Below are positions 38,224-47,492 of a DNA stretch of 64,000 nt, in pieces. This DNA is from Siphonodentalium dalli (lineage: Eukaryota; Mollusca; Scaphopoda; Gadilida; Siphonodentaliidae): the NCBI GenBank assembly GCA_032622095.1, contig CP136061.1, positions 14,153,287-14,217,286 on the forward strand, written 5' to 3'. Position 1 is the stretch's first letter. Every line of letters begins with the position of its first letter. Position numbers and translations under genes: made by a program. The notes below the pieces were generated by a model, which made no database searches, was not told where the DNA came from, and was given only the letters and a program-made list of their open reading frames with translations.

Positions 38224-38499
38224 ATGACAGGTGTGTATTATCGTGAATTATTGGAAGTATTGAGACTAACGGTCGAAAATTGTAATGTGAAATTAGAACC
38301 CTCCAGAATGAATTGTTCGCTGTACACGCAATCACACGCGACATTGGTCGTGTGTCACACCTTTGCTTTACCAAATGAATTATATTATTTCCTCGGTCAC
38401 AGTTATATGGTATTCAGAAAACATATCGATTTAATGTCTGAACAAAACGGGTTAGTATCAATTAAGGTTGATAAACTGTGTCATTCACACGATAATTAG
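38224..38499 (+). CDS. Unknown 91-aa protein (left copy)
   Basis: ATG at 38224, stop at 38499. The product starts MTGVYYRELLEVLRLTV and contains four Cys (NCNVKLE, MNCSLY, VVCHTF, KLCHSH). I recognise no domain; no signal peptide or membrane helix is obvious. An open frame extends a little upstream from a GTG but the ATG is preferred. Identical in the right arm (47217-47492). Its first codons overlap a 25-bp sequence, GTGTATTATCGTGAATTATT plus GGAAG, that also occurs with three differences at the zinc-finger locus (42232 onward). Conservation of both copies may reflect recent duplication rather than selection. Confidence 0.45.
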   Translation: MTGVYYRELLEVLRLTVENCNVKLEPSRMNCSLYTQSHATLVVCHTFALPNELYYFLGHSYMVFRKHIDLMSEQNGLVSIKVDKLCHSHDN

Positions 38500-38626
38500 T
38501 TAGCCAAAAACATGCATACATATTAAGTCAGGTCGTGAGACACTCAATTATAGAAATTGCTTTGATGACATTGTTATAACAACATTACGTAATAACCACT
38601 TAGCGCCCCACATTCATACTTACGCT

Positions 38627-38832
38627 TTGGACATTTTATCAGTTTATCACGTGATCACTAAATGGGGCAATCGGGTATCCACCGATGCCTGCAATATATT
38701 ATTTATAATAATTGGACTCATTGATCTCACGGGAATAATACTCTTAGTTGTTCCAATAAAATAGTTATCAAATTCGATCACCAATAGATTTGACTGTGGA
38801 ATATAATGACCTTTAACTTATTTATCGATCTA
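38627..38832 (+). repeat. Direct repeat D1a
   Basis: About 205 bp matching 40431-40634 almost perfectly (TTGGACATTTTATCAGTTTA ... TTATTTATCGATCTA). Mirrored in the right arm at about 46884-47089. Confidence 0.85.
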
Positions 38833-38837
38833 AAGGG

Positions 38838-39129
38838 ACACTCATTATGAATGAATGTTAACAATACAAGCGCACGAATGAAGAGCGTTGAACATATACG
38901 AAATTACTACACGAATGAATTGAACCTTGAAATTTATATTTCACATCTTACCAACAACAGCTACAGACATAATCATAGTATTATACTGTCTTGCATGTAC
39001 ACACGCTATGACATCATTAAAGGTGGACAATCCACTCAAGGTGTGGCAACAGATACGGACATAGGCATAGTGTTATACAGTCTTCTATGTACCCACGCTA
39101 TGACACCATTAACGTACATTGGATGTTAG
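38838..39129 (+). repeat. Direct repeat D2a with a 92-codon ORF
   Basis: Matches 41037-41330 and, in part, 40797-40960. Contains an ATG ORF (38851-39129) starting MNVNNTSARMKSVEHIRNYY; in the related block at 41053 the same start leads to a shorter ORF. A sub-repeat with GATACAGACATAGGCATAGT recurs about every 92 bp. No recognised domain; whether it is translated is open. Confidence 0.6.
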
Positions 39130-39152
39130 GTATATGACTCTTGAGTATGCAC

Positions 39153-40146
39153 CAATCAATGAGCAAATGAGCAAAAAACTGAGCAAATGAGCAAAAAATG
39201 AGCAAATGAGCAAGAAAATGAGCAAATGAGCAAGAAAATGAGCAAATGAGCAATAAAAATGAGCAAATGAGCATAAAAATGAGCAAATGAGCAAGAAAAT
39301 GAGCAAATGAGCAATAAAAATGAGCAAATGAGCATAAAAATGAGCAAATGAGCAAGAAAATGAGCAAATGAGCAAGAAAATGAGCAAATGAGCAATAAAA
39401 ATGAGCAAATGAGCAAAAAAATGAGCAAATGAGCAAGAAAATGAGCAAATGAGCAATAAAAATGAGCAAATGAGCAAATAAATGAGCAAATGAGCAATAA
39501 AAATGAGCAAATGAGCAAAAAAATGAGCAAATGAGCAAGAAAATGAGCAAATGAGCAATAAAAATGAGCAAATGAGCTAATAAATGAGCAAATGAGCAAA
39601 AAAAATGAGCAAATGAGCAAGAAAATGAGCAAATGAGCAAGAAAATGAGCAAATGAGCAATAAAAATGAGCAAATGAGCAAAAAAATGAGCAAATGAGCA
39701 AGAAAATGAGCAAATGAGCAAGAAAATGAGCAATAAAAATGAGCAAATGAGCAAATAAATGAGCAAATGAGCAAAAAAAATGAGCAATAAAATGAGCAAA
39801 TGAGCAATAAAAATGAGCAAATGAGCCAAAAACTGAGCAAATGAGCAAAAAATGAGCAAATGAGCAAGAAAATGAGCAAATGAGCAAGAAAATGAGCAAA
39901 TGAGCAATAAAAATGAGCAAATGAGCATAAAAATGAGCAAATGAGCAAGAAAATGAGCAAATGAGCAATAAAAATGAGCAAATGAGCATAAAAATGAGCA
40001 AATGAGCAAGAAAATGAGCAAATGAGCAAGAAAATGAGCAAATGAGCAATAAAAATGAGCATATGAGCAAATAAATGAGCAAATGAGCAAAAAAAATGAG
40101 CAATAAAATGAGCAAATGAGCAATAAAAATGAGCAAATAAGCAAAA
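39153..40146 (+). repeat. TGAGCAAA-type array, left arm
   Basis: About 1 kb of ATGAGCAAATGAGCA units separated by 3-6 A/T/G bases. On the minus strand every frame is open and encodes hydrophobic FAHLLI/LLICSF peptides. The matching right-arm array is 45570-46563, same overall length but with internal compensating indels. Confidence 0.95.
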
Positions 40147-40430
40147 AAATGGGGCATACCTGTATGTAGGCCTATCAGTGGATGAATAGTCTGCCGGAGA
40201 AGTACTGTGTAGACAGGTCTTGCCGGTAAGAGAGTCAGACGAGAAGTGAAGGCTCGGCTATTAAAACATAGTAATGCGATAGCGAACATCAAACGAGTCT
40301 GCGCACGCATATCTGTCAAAAGGATACAATAGCAGCCATTGGTCAATTTATCCCCGGTGTCAGCTCAGTAACCAATCGGGACGAAGCCGAAGGTCAACTC
40401 ATTTTTTTTTTGCTCAATATAGTACGTCAC

Positions 40431-40634
40431 TTGGACATTTTATCAGTTTATCACGTGATCACTAAATGTGGCAATCGGGTATCCACCGATGCCTGCAATT
40501 TATTATTTATAATAATTGGACTCATTGATCTCACGTAAATAATACTCTTAGTTGTTCCAATAAAATAGTTATCAAATTCGATCACCAATAGATTTGACTG
40601 TGGAATATAATGACCTTTAACTTATTTATCGATC
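40431..40634 (+). repeat. Direct repeat D1b
   Basis: Second copy of D1a in the left arm. Confidence 0.85.
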
Positions 40635-41036
40635 TATGTTAGAACATGGTCTTAACAAAAAACTTGACCATAACAAAAATTACCTTACATTTATGCATGA
40701 ATCTAATTAGACCATACGTAAATATTGTCAGCTTATCGTCTGATGAGCAAATCCGATGTTTATCAAAAATAGTACAACTTCCAGTTGGTAATTACTCTTA
40801 CGAATGAAGAGCGTTGAACATATACGAAATTACTACACGAATGAACTGAAATTTATATTTTCACATCTTACCAACAACAGATACAGACATAGTCATAGTG
40901 TTATACTATCTTACATGTACCCATGCTATGACATCATTCGAAGGGGCAATACACTCAAGGAGTTAAAGTGACACGAAACAAGGGACGTGATGTAATATTG
41001 GTGTTTGAATCTTAAAGGAACACAAGACACTCTAAA

Positions 41037-41330
41037 GGGACACTCATTATGAATGAATGTTAACAATACAAGCGCACGAATGAAGAGCGTTGAACATATA
41101 CGAAATTACTACACGAATGAACTGAAATTTATATTTCACATCTTACCAACAACAGATACAGACATAGGCATAGTGTTATACTATCTTACATGTACCCATG
41201 CTATGACATCATTAAAGGCGGACAATCCACTCACGGTGTGACAACAGATACAGACATAGGCATAGTGTTATACAGTCTTCTATGTACCAATGCTATGACA
41301 TAATTAAAGGGGGATAATACACGCACGGTG
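41037..41330 (+). repeat. Direct repeat D2b
   Basis: Second copy of D2a in the left arm. Its ORF (41053-41241) ends at a TGA; at the mirrored right-arm site a single base (41240 versus 44477) removes that stop. Confidence 0.8.
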
Positions 41331-41431
41331 TGGAATGTTAAAGTGACACGCGGTAAGGGACGTGATGTAATATTGGTGAAACCCCCTCCCCACTTATAGA
41401 TATATAACGAAGACGAGAATAACATGTTGAT

Positions 41432-41807
41432 GAAGTTTATTGAAATTTAATCATTGTCTGAATCTTCGACCGTTAGATTTACTTCTAAGAGTTTCTTGAA
41501 TTTTCTCATCGCTTCATCCGCAGCCCATTCATTATTATATCCGTGTTTGGTCAGTTTGACCATTTTCTTCATGATAGCGTTATGTATGCGGGATGTTTTC
41601 AATCGATGCTGGTATTCTAGAAGTTTATTGAAATTTAATCATTGTCTGAATCTTCGCCCGTTAGATTTACTGCTAAGAGTTTCTTGAATTTTCTCATCGC
41701 TTCATCCGCAGCCCATTCATTATTATATCCGTGTTTGGTCAGTTTGACCATTTTCTTCATGATAGCGTTATGTATGCGGGATGTTTTCAATCGATGCTGG
41801 TATTCTA
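41432..41807 (-). repeat. 188-bp tandem duplication of the zinc-finger gene 3' end (left)
   Basis: Two adjacent copies (41432-41619, 41620-41807) of the last coding part plus the AATAAA signal. The outer copy has small changes (e.g. LLEVNLTVED for LLAVNLTGED). Same arrangement at 43910-44285. Confidence 0.85.
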
Positions 41808-42237
41808 TCAATCGTCTGTAACTTTTGAGAAAGAGAGAAAACTCTGTGTCGATGCGTTCTAGCTGAGCTTTTCCATCATCCTCTTCTCCCGACACGCCCT
41901 CTTCTTCCATCAGTTGATCAAACTTATCAGACAATGCTTTCACATCATCGATGACGCGTTTCATCATACTTTTGAATGTGTTCATCTCATTGACGCATCG
42001 CGCAGCTTTCTTACGGCCGAATACCGTTCTACTACCGGCGATAGTATCATCCTCTGAATCTGATAGAGTTCCCCGTTCATCTTCATCTGAATCTAGACCC
42101 GCTTCGTCAGATTCATCGGTATCTTCTCCGAAGAGAGTTGGTTTTGTCTCGGACATAACTCCGTGTTTAATCTGTTTATGTCTTTGTAGATTGTAGTTCG
42201 TCGATAAAATAATGCCACATAAATCACACCCGTGCAT
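41635..42237 (-). CDS. C2H2 zinc-finger protein, ORF2 (left copy)
   Basis: 200 codons, identical to the right-arm copy at 43480-44082, where the description is given. Oriented away from the palindrome centre. Confidence 0.75.
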   Translation of the reverse strand: MHGCDLCGIILSTNYNLQRHKQIKHGVMSETKPTLFGEDTDESDEAGLDSDEDERGTLSDSEDDTIAGSRTVFGRKKAARCVNEMNTFKSMMKRVIDDVKALSDKFDQLMEEEGVSGEEDDGKAQLERIDTEFSLFLKSYRRLIEYQHRLKTSRIHNAIMKKMVKLTKHGYNNEWAADEAMRKFKKLLAVNLTGEDSDND

Positions 42238-42421
42238 TATCGCGAATTATTGGAAGAACCATCACTCTTATAAGTAGTTGTTGTTGTTGTTGTGGCTGAT
42301 GTGGCTGATGATACTGTTGTTGTTGTTGTTGTTCTGAAGGTGTGTGTTTAACTTTGATATGACGCTTCAAACTATCTTGCCAAGCATAGACACTTAAGCA
42401 CTCTTCACATTGATACTTCAT
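42224..42421 (-). CDS. C2H2 zinc-finger protein, ORF1 (left copy)
   Basis: 65 codons, identical to 43296-43493. Its stop overlaps the ATG of ORF2 by 14 bases. Confidence 0.7.
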   Translation of the reverse strand: MKYQCEECLSVYAWQDSLKRHIKVKHTPSEQQQQQQYHQPHQPQQQQQLLIRVMVLPIIRDNARV

Positions 42422-42463
42422 TTTCCTATATAATCAGAGAAATCGAGCGTTCTTCTATGCACC

Positions 42464-42475
42464 TATATTTATATA
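42464..42475 (-). promoter_or_regulatory. TATA box of the left zinc-finger locus
   Basis: TATATAAATATA on the minus strand, 43 bases before the ORF1 ATG; mirror image of 43242-43253. Confidence 0.55.
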
Positions 42476-42835
42476 GAACAGAAACAAGGGAAACGTGGTG
42501 GACTAGTTAACTAGTTCAGGCTGTCGTTCACAACGTCTCTTATTGTTGTTTGTACTGGATACAAATTTATCACATTAGCTACAATACAACCTACCTATCC
42601 AAATGTCAATGCAATTATGAGTGATTTCAATATGAACACTCTATTATATAGATATGTGTAACCTGGTGACTGACATGATGATACAGTTATGCACTAAATA
42701 ATGGACTGCTTAACCACAGCAGAATTATAGGTAACTTTTCAGGAGTTAGTCGGAAATATGGCTTGTTGCCATTCATCGGAAAGCTCTCACCGCCGCAGGC
42801 GGCGGCGGCGGCGGCGGTATTGCGATATTTTACTG

Positions 42836-42884
42836 CGGCGGCGGTGTCGCCACCGCCGCCGGGGTCCGCCGCCGTCGGACCCCA
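42836..42884. other. Palindrome centre, 49-bp GC-rich spacer
   Basis: The arms stop matching at ...TACTG on the left and CAGTA... on the right. The spacer holds two smaller palindromes (GGCGGTGTCGCCACCGCC and GGGGTCCGCC...GGCGGACC-type around GTCGGACCCC) and is flanked by (GGC)n/(GCC)n runs in otherwise AT-rich DNA. The GGC run differs by one triplet between arms. Possible hairpin-forming dyad. Confidence 0.8.
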
Positions 42885-43241
42885 CAGTAAAATACTGCAA
42901 TGCCGCCGCCGCCGCCGCCTGCGGCGGTGAGAGCTTTCCGATGAATGGCAACAAGCCATATTTCCGACTAACTCCTGAAAAGTTACCTATAATTCTGCTG
43001 TGGTTAAGCAGTCCATTATTTAGTGCATAACTGTATCATCATGTCAGTCACCAGGTTACACATATCTATATAATAGAGTGTTCATATTGAAATCACTCAT
43101 AATTGCATTGACATTTGGATAGGTAGGTTGTATTGTAGCTAATGTGATAAATTTGTATCCAGTACAAACAACAATAAGAGACGTTGTGAACGACAGCCTG
43201 AACTAGTTAACTAGTCCACCACGTTTCCCTTGTTTCTGTTC

Positions 43242-43253
43242 TATATAAATATA
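43242..43253 (+). promoter_or_regulatory. TATA box of the right zinc-finger locus
   Basis: TATATAAATATA followed by about 43 bases to the ORF1 ATG, which leaves room for a very short 5' UTR. Just upstream is a perfect CTAGTTAACTAG palindrome (43204-43215). Confidence 0.55.
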
Positions 43254-43295
43254 GGTGCATAGAAGAACGCTCGATTTCTCTGATTATATAGGAAA

Positions 43296-43493
43296 ATGAA
43301 GTATCAATGTGAAGAGTGCTTAAGTGTCTATGCTTGGCAAGATAGTTTGAAGCGTCATATCAAAGTTAAACACACACCTTCAGAACAACAACAACAACAA
43401 CAGTATCATCAGCCACATCAGCCACAACAACAACAACAACTACTTATAAGAGTGATGGTTCTTCCAATAATTCGCGATAATGCACGGGTGTGA
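43296..43493 (+). CDS. C2H2 zinc-finger protein, ORF1 (right copy)
   Basis: 65 codons from an ATG 43 bases after a TATA box. One classical finger near the start (CEEC, 12 residues, H, 4 residues, H; residues 5-26), then a Gln/His/Pro-rich linker and IIRDNARV. The stop overlaps the ORF2 ATG. Because the finger has the same C-x2-C-x12-H-x4-H spacing as that of ORF2, the two are probably halves of one two-finger protein or a translationally coupled pair. ORF2 lies in the +1 frame; a TAA in the ORF2 frame sits 9 bases before its ATG, so a frameshift would have to happen in the last 20-odd bases. Splicing is an alternative but I see no convincing intron. Probably a nuclear DNA-binding regulator. 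Confidence 0.65.
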   Translation: MKYQCEECLSVYAWQDSLKRHIKVKHTPSEQQQQQQYHQPHQPQQQQQLLIRVMVLPIIRDNARV

Positions 43494-44082
43494 TTTATGT
43501 GGCATTATTTTATCGACGAACTACAATCTACAAAGACATAAACAGATTAAACACGGAGTTATGTCCGAGACAAAACCAACTCTCTTCGGAGAAGATACCG
43601 ATGAATCTGACGAAGCGGGTCTAGATTCAGATGAAGATGAACGGGGAACTCTATCAGATTCAGAGGATGATACTATCGCCGGTAGTAGAACGGTATTCGG
43701 CCGTAAGAAAGCTGCGCGATGCGTCAATGAGATGAACACATTCAAAAGTATGATGAAACGCGTCATCGATGATGTGAAAGCATTGTCTGATAAGTTTGAT
43801 CAACTGATGGAAGAAGAGGGCGTGTCGGGAGAAGAGGATGATGGAAAAGCTCAGCTAGAACGCATCGACACAGAGTTTTCTCTCTTTCTCAAAAGTTACA
43901 GACGATTGATAGAATACCAGCATCGATTGAAAACATCCCGCATACATAACGCTATCATGAAGAAAATGGTCAAACTGACCAAACACGGATATAATAATGA
44001 ATGGGCTGCGGATGAAGCGATGAGAAAATTCAAGAAACTCTTAGCAGTAAATCTAACGGGCGAAGATTCAGACAATGATTAA
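43480..44082 (+). CDS. C2H2 zinc-finger protein, ORF2 (right copy)
   Basis: 200 codons. Finger at residues 4-25 (CDLC ... H-x4-H); then an acidic, Ser-rich stretch with repeated DESDE/SDEDE (residues about 36-70); then a helical, coiled-coil-like C-terminal half (MNTFKSMMKRVIDDVKALSD, SYRRLIEYQHRLKTSRIHNA, AIMKKMVKLTKHGYNNEWAA) ending GEDSDND. The C-terminal 'hydrophobic-Lys...KFKKLL' half looks like a protein-interaction module, but I cannot name a family. AATAAA follows only six bases after the stop. Compact TATA-ORF-AATAAA layout is virus- or transposon-like. Confidence 0.75.
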   Translation: MHGCDLCGIILSTNYNLQRHKQIKHGVMSETKPTLFGEDTDESDEAGLDSDEDERGTLSDSEDDTIAGSRTVFGRKKAARCVNEMNTFKSMMKRVIDDVKALSDKFDQLMEEEGVSGEEDDGKAQLERIDTEFSLFLKSYRRLIEYQHRLKTSRIHNAIMKKMVKLTKHGYNNEWAADEAMRKFKKLLAVNLTGEDSDND

Positions 44083-44285
44083 ATTTCAATAAACTTCTAG
44101 AATACCAGCATCGATTGAAAACATCCCGCATACATAACGCTATCATGAAGAAAATGGTCAAACTGACCAAACACGGATATAATAATGAATGGGCTGCGGA
44201 TGAAGCGATGAGAAAATTCAAGAAACTCTTAGAAGTAAATCTAACGGTCGAAGATTCAGACAATGATTAAATTTCAATAAACTTC
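43910..44285 (+). repeat. 188-bp tandem duplication of the zinc-finger gene 3' end (right)
   Basis: Copies 43910-44097 and 44098-44285, starting TAGAATACCAGCATCGATTG. The second copy lies wholly after the stop and AATAAA of the first and is therefore untranslated unless read through. Confidence 0.88.
44088..44093 (+). terminator. Poly(A) signal of the right zinc-finger gene
   Basis: AATAAA six bases after the TAA stop; a second one, from the duplicated 3' end, is at 44276-44281. Confidence 0.6.
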
Positions 44286-44386
44286 ATCAACATGTTATTC
44301 TCGTCTTCGTTATATATCTATAAGTGGGGAGGGGGTTTCACCAATATTACATCACGTCCCTTACCGCGTGTCACTTTAACATTCCA

Positions 44387-44680
44387 CACCGTGCGTGTAT
44401 TATCCCCCTTTAATTATGTCATAGCATTGGTACATAGAAGACTGTATAACACTATGCCTATGTCTGTATCTGTTGTGACACCGTGAGTGGATTGTCCGCC
44501 TTTAATGATGTCATAGCATGGGTACATGTAAGATAGTATAACACTATGCCTATGTCTGTATCTGTTGTTGGTAAGATGTGAAATATAAATTTCAGTTCAT
44601 TCGTGTAGTAATTTCGTATATGTTCAACGCTCTTCATTCGTGCGCTTGTATTGTTAACATTCATTCATAATGAGTGTCCC
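44387..44680 (-). repeat. Direct repeat D2b, right arm
   Basis: Mirror of 41037-41330. Its minus-strand ORF (44458-44664) reads six codons further than the left copy because of the base change at 44477. Confidence 0.8.
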
Positions 44681-45082
44681 TTTAGAGTGTCTTGTGTTCC
44701 TTTAAGATTCAAACACCAATATTACATCACGTCCCTTGTTTCGTGTCACTTTAACTCCTTGAGTGTATTGCCCCTTCGAATGATGTCATAGCATGGGTAC
44801 ATGTAAGATAGTATAACACTATGACTATGTCTGTATCTGTTGTTGGTAAGATGTGAAAATATAAATTTCAGTTCATTCGTGTAGTAATTTCGTATATGTT
44901 CAACGCTCTTCATTCGTAAGAGTAATTACCAACTGGAAGTTGTACTATTTTTGATAAACATCGGATTTGCTCATCAGACGATAAGCTGACAATATTTACG
45001 TATGGTCTAATTAGATTCATGCATAAATGTAAGGTAATTTTTGTTATGGTCAAGTTTTTTGTTAAGACCATGTTCTAACATA

Positions 45083-45286
45083 GATCGATAAATAAGTTAA
45101 AGGTCATTATATTCCACAGTCAAATCTATTGGTGATCGAATTTGATAACTATTTTATTGGAACAACTAAGAGTATTATTTACGTGAGATCAATGAGTCCA
45201 ATTATTATAAATAATAAATTGCAGGCATCGGTGGATACCCGATTGCCACATTTAGTGATCACGTGATAAACTGATAAAATGTCCAA
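45083..45286 (-). repeat. Direct repeat D1b, right arm
   Basis: Mirror of 40431-40634. Confidence 0.85.
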
Positions 45287-45569
45287 GTGACGTACTATAT
45301 TGAGCAAAAAAAAAATGAGTTGACCTTCGGCTTCGTCCCGATTGGTTACTGAGCTGACACCGGGGATAAATTGACCAATGGCTGCTATTGTATCCTTTTG
45401 ACAGATATGCGTGCGCAGACTCGTTTGATGTTCGCTATCGCATTACTATGTTTTAATAGCCGAGCCTTCACTTCTCGTCTGACTCTCTTACCGGCAAGAC
45501 CTGTCTACACAGTACTTCTCCGGCAGACTATTCATCCACTGATAGGCCTACATACAGGTATGCCCCATT

Positions 45570-46563
45570 TTTTTGCTTATTTGCTCATTTTTATTGCTCA
45601 TTTGCTCATTTTATTGCTCATTTTTTTTGCTCATTTGCTCATTTATTTGCTCATTTGCTCATTTTTATTGCTCATTTGCTCATTTTCTTGCTCATTTGCT
45701 CATTTTCTTGCTCATTTGCTCATTTTTATGCTCATTTGCTCATTTTTATTGCTCATTTGCTCATTTTCTTGCTCATTTGCTCATTTTTATGCTCATTTGC
45801 TCATTTTTATTGCTCATTTGCTCATTTTCTTGCTCATTTGCTCATTTTCTTGCTCATTTGCTCATTTTTTGCTCATTTGCTCAGTTTTTGGCTCATTTGC
45901 TCATTTTTATTGCTCATTTGCTCATTTTATTGCTCATTTTTTTTGCTCATTTGCTCATTTATTTGCTCATTTGCTCATTTTTATTGCTCATTTGCTCATT
46001 TTCTTGCTCATTTGCTCATTTTCTTGCTCATTTGCTCATTTTTTTGCTCATTTGCTCATTTTTATTGCTCATTTGCTCATTTTCTTGCTCATTTGCTCAT
46101 TTTTTTGCTCATTTGCTCATTTTTTTGCTCATTTGCTCATTTATTTGCTCATTTTTATTGCTCATTTGCTCATTTTCTTGCTCATTTGCTCATTTTTTTG
46201 CTCATTTGCTCATTTTTATTGCTCATTTGCTCATTTATTTGCTCATTTGCTCATTTTTATTGCTCATTTGCTCATTTTCTTGCTCATTTGCTCATTTTTT
46301 TGCTCATTTGCTCATTTTTATTGCTCATTTGCTCATTTTCTTGCTCATTTGCTCATTTTCTTGCTCATTTGCTCATTTTTATGCTCATTTGCTCATTTTT
46401 ATTGCTCATTTGCTCATTTTCTTGCTCATTTGCTCATTTTTATGCTCATTTGCTCATTTTTATTGCTCATTTGCTCATTTTCTTGCTCATTTGCTCATTT
46501 TCTTGCTCATTTGCTCATTTTTTGCTCATTTGCTCAGTTTTTTGCTCATTTGCTCATTGATTG
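45570..46563 (-). repeat. TGAGCAAA-type array, right arm
   Basis: Mirror of 39153-40146. On the plus strand it extends an ORF that begins with a non-repeat leader (ATG at 45407: MRAQTRLMFAIALLCFNSRA, which looks like a signal peptide), giving one open frame to 46618. CCAAT-type motifs lie just upstream (about 45,347 and 45,374). The hydrophobic repeat peptide itself is dictated by the DNA repeat. Confidence 0.9.
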
Positions 46564-46586
46564 GTGCATACTCAAGAGTCATATAC

Positions 46587-46878
46587 CTAACATCCAATGT
46601 ACGTTAATGGTGTCATAGCGTGGGTACATAGAAGACTGTATAACACTATGCCTATGTCCGTATCTGTTGCCACACCTTGAGTGGATTGTCCACCTTTAAT
46701 GATGTCATAGCGTGTGTACATGCAAGACAGTATAATACTATGATTATGTTTGTAGCTGTTGTTGGTAAGATGTGAAATATAAATTTCAAGGTTCAATTCA
46801 TTCGTGTAGTAATTTCGTATATGTTCAACGCTCTTCATTCGTGCGCTTGTATTGTTAACATTCATTCATAATGAGTGT
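46587..46878 (-). repeat. Direct repeat D2a, right arm, with a 92-codon ORF
   Basis: Mirror of 38838-39129; ORF 46587-46865 differs from the left copy by one residue (K for R) caused by the base at 46750. Confidence 0.6.
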
Positions 46879-46883
46879 CCCTT

Positions 46884-47089
46884 TAGATCGATAAATAAGT
46901 TAAAGGTCATTATATTCCACAGTCAAATCTATTGGTGATCGAATTTGATAACTATTTTATTGGAACAACTAAGAGTATTATTCCCGTGAGATCAATGAGT
47001 CCAATTATTATAAATAATATATTGCAGGCATCGGTGGATACCCGATTGCCCCATTTAGTGATCACGTGATAAACTGATAAAATGTCCAA
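46884..47089 (-). repeat. Direct repeat D1a, right arm
   Basis: Mirror of 38627-38832. Confidence 0.85.
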
Positions 47090-47216
47090 AGCGTAAGTAT
47101 GAATGTGGGGCGCTAAGTGGTTATTACGTAATGTTGTTATAACAATGTCATCAAAGCAATTTCTATAATTGAGTGTCTCACGACCTGACTTAATATGTAT
47201 GCATGTTTTTGGCTAA

Positions 47217-47492
47217 CTAATTATCGTGTGAATGACACAGTTTATCAACCTTAATTGATACTAACCCGTTTTGTTCAGACATTAAATCGATATGTTTTCT
47301 GAATACCATATAACTGTGACCGAGGAAATAATATAATTCATTTGGTAAAGCAAAGGTGTGACACACGACCAATGTCGCGTGTGATTGCGTGTACAGCGAA
47401 CAATTCATTCTGGAGGGTTCTAATTTCACATTACAATTTTCGACCGTTAGTCTCAATACTTCCAATAATTCACGATAATACACACCTGTCAT
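47217..47492 (-). CDS. Unknown 91-aa protein (right copy)
   Basis: Same sequence as 38224-38499 on the opposite strand; see that entry. Confidence 0.45.
   Translation of the reverse strand: MTGVYYRELLEVLRLTVENCNVKLEPSRMNCSLYTQSHATLVVCHTFALPNELYYFLGHSYMVFRKHIDLMSEQNGLVSIKVDKLCHSHDN

Larger units (their letters stand above)
37919..42835 (+). repeat. Left arm of the large palindrome
   Basis: Pairs with 42885-47797 (coordinate sum 85,716-85,717 along nearly the whole length, so almost no net indels). Holds, left to right: a 91-codon ORF, two direct-repeat blocks, a TGAGCAAA-type array and a mirrored zinc-finger locus reading towards the left. Confidence 0.95.

Noticed and set aside
39098-40346. 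Multi-pass membrane proteins of 350-400 aa
   Set aside because: All frames of the TGAGCAAA array are open and hydrophobic; frames differ between arms through indels. Only the non-repeat leader is kept as a finding.
42687-43030. Arg-rich ORFs at the palindrome centre
   Set aside because: They arise from the (GGC)n/(GCC)n runs and read across the inverted repeat on both strands.
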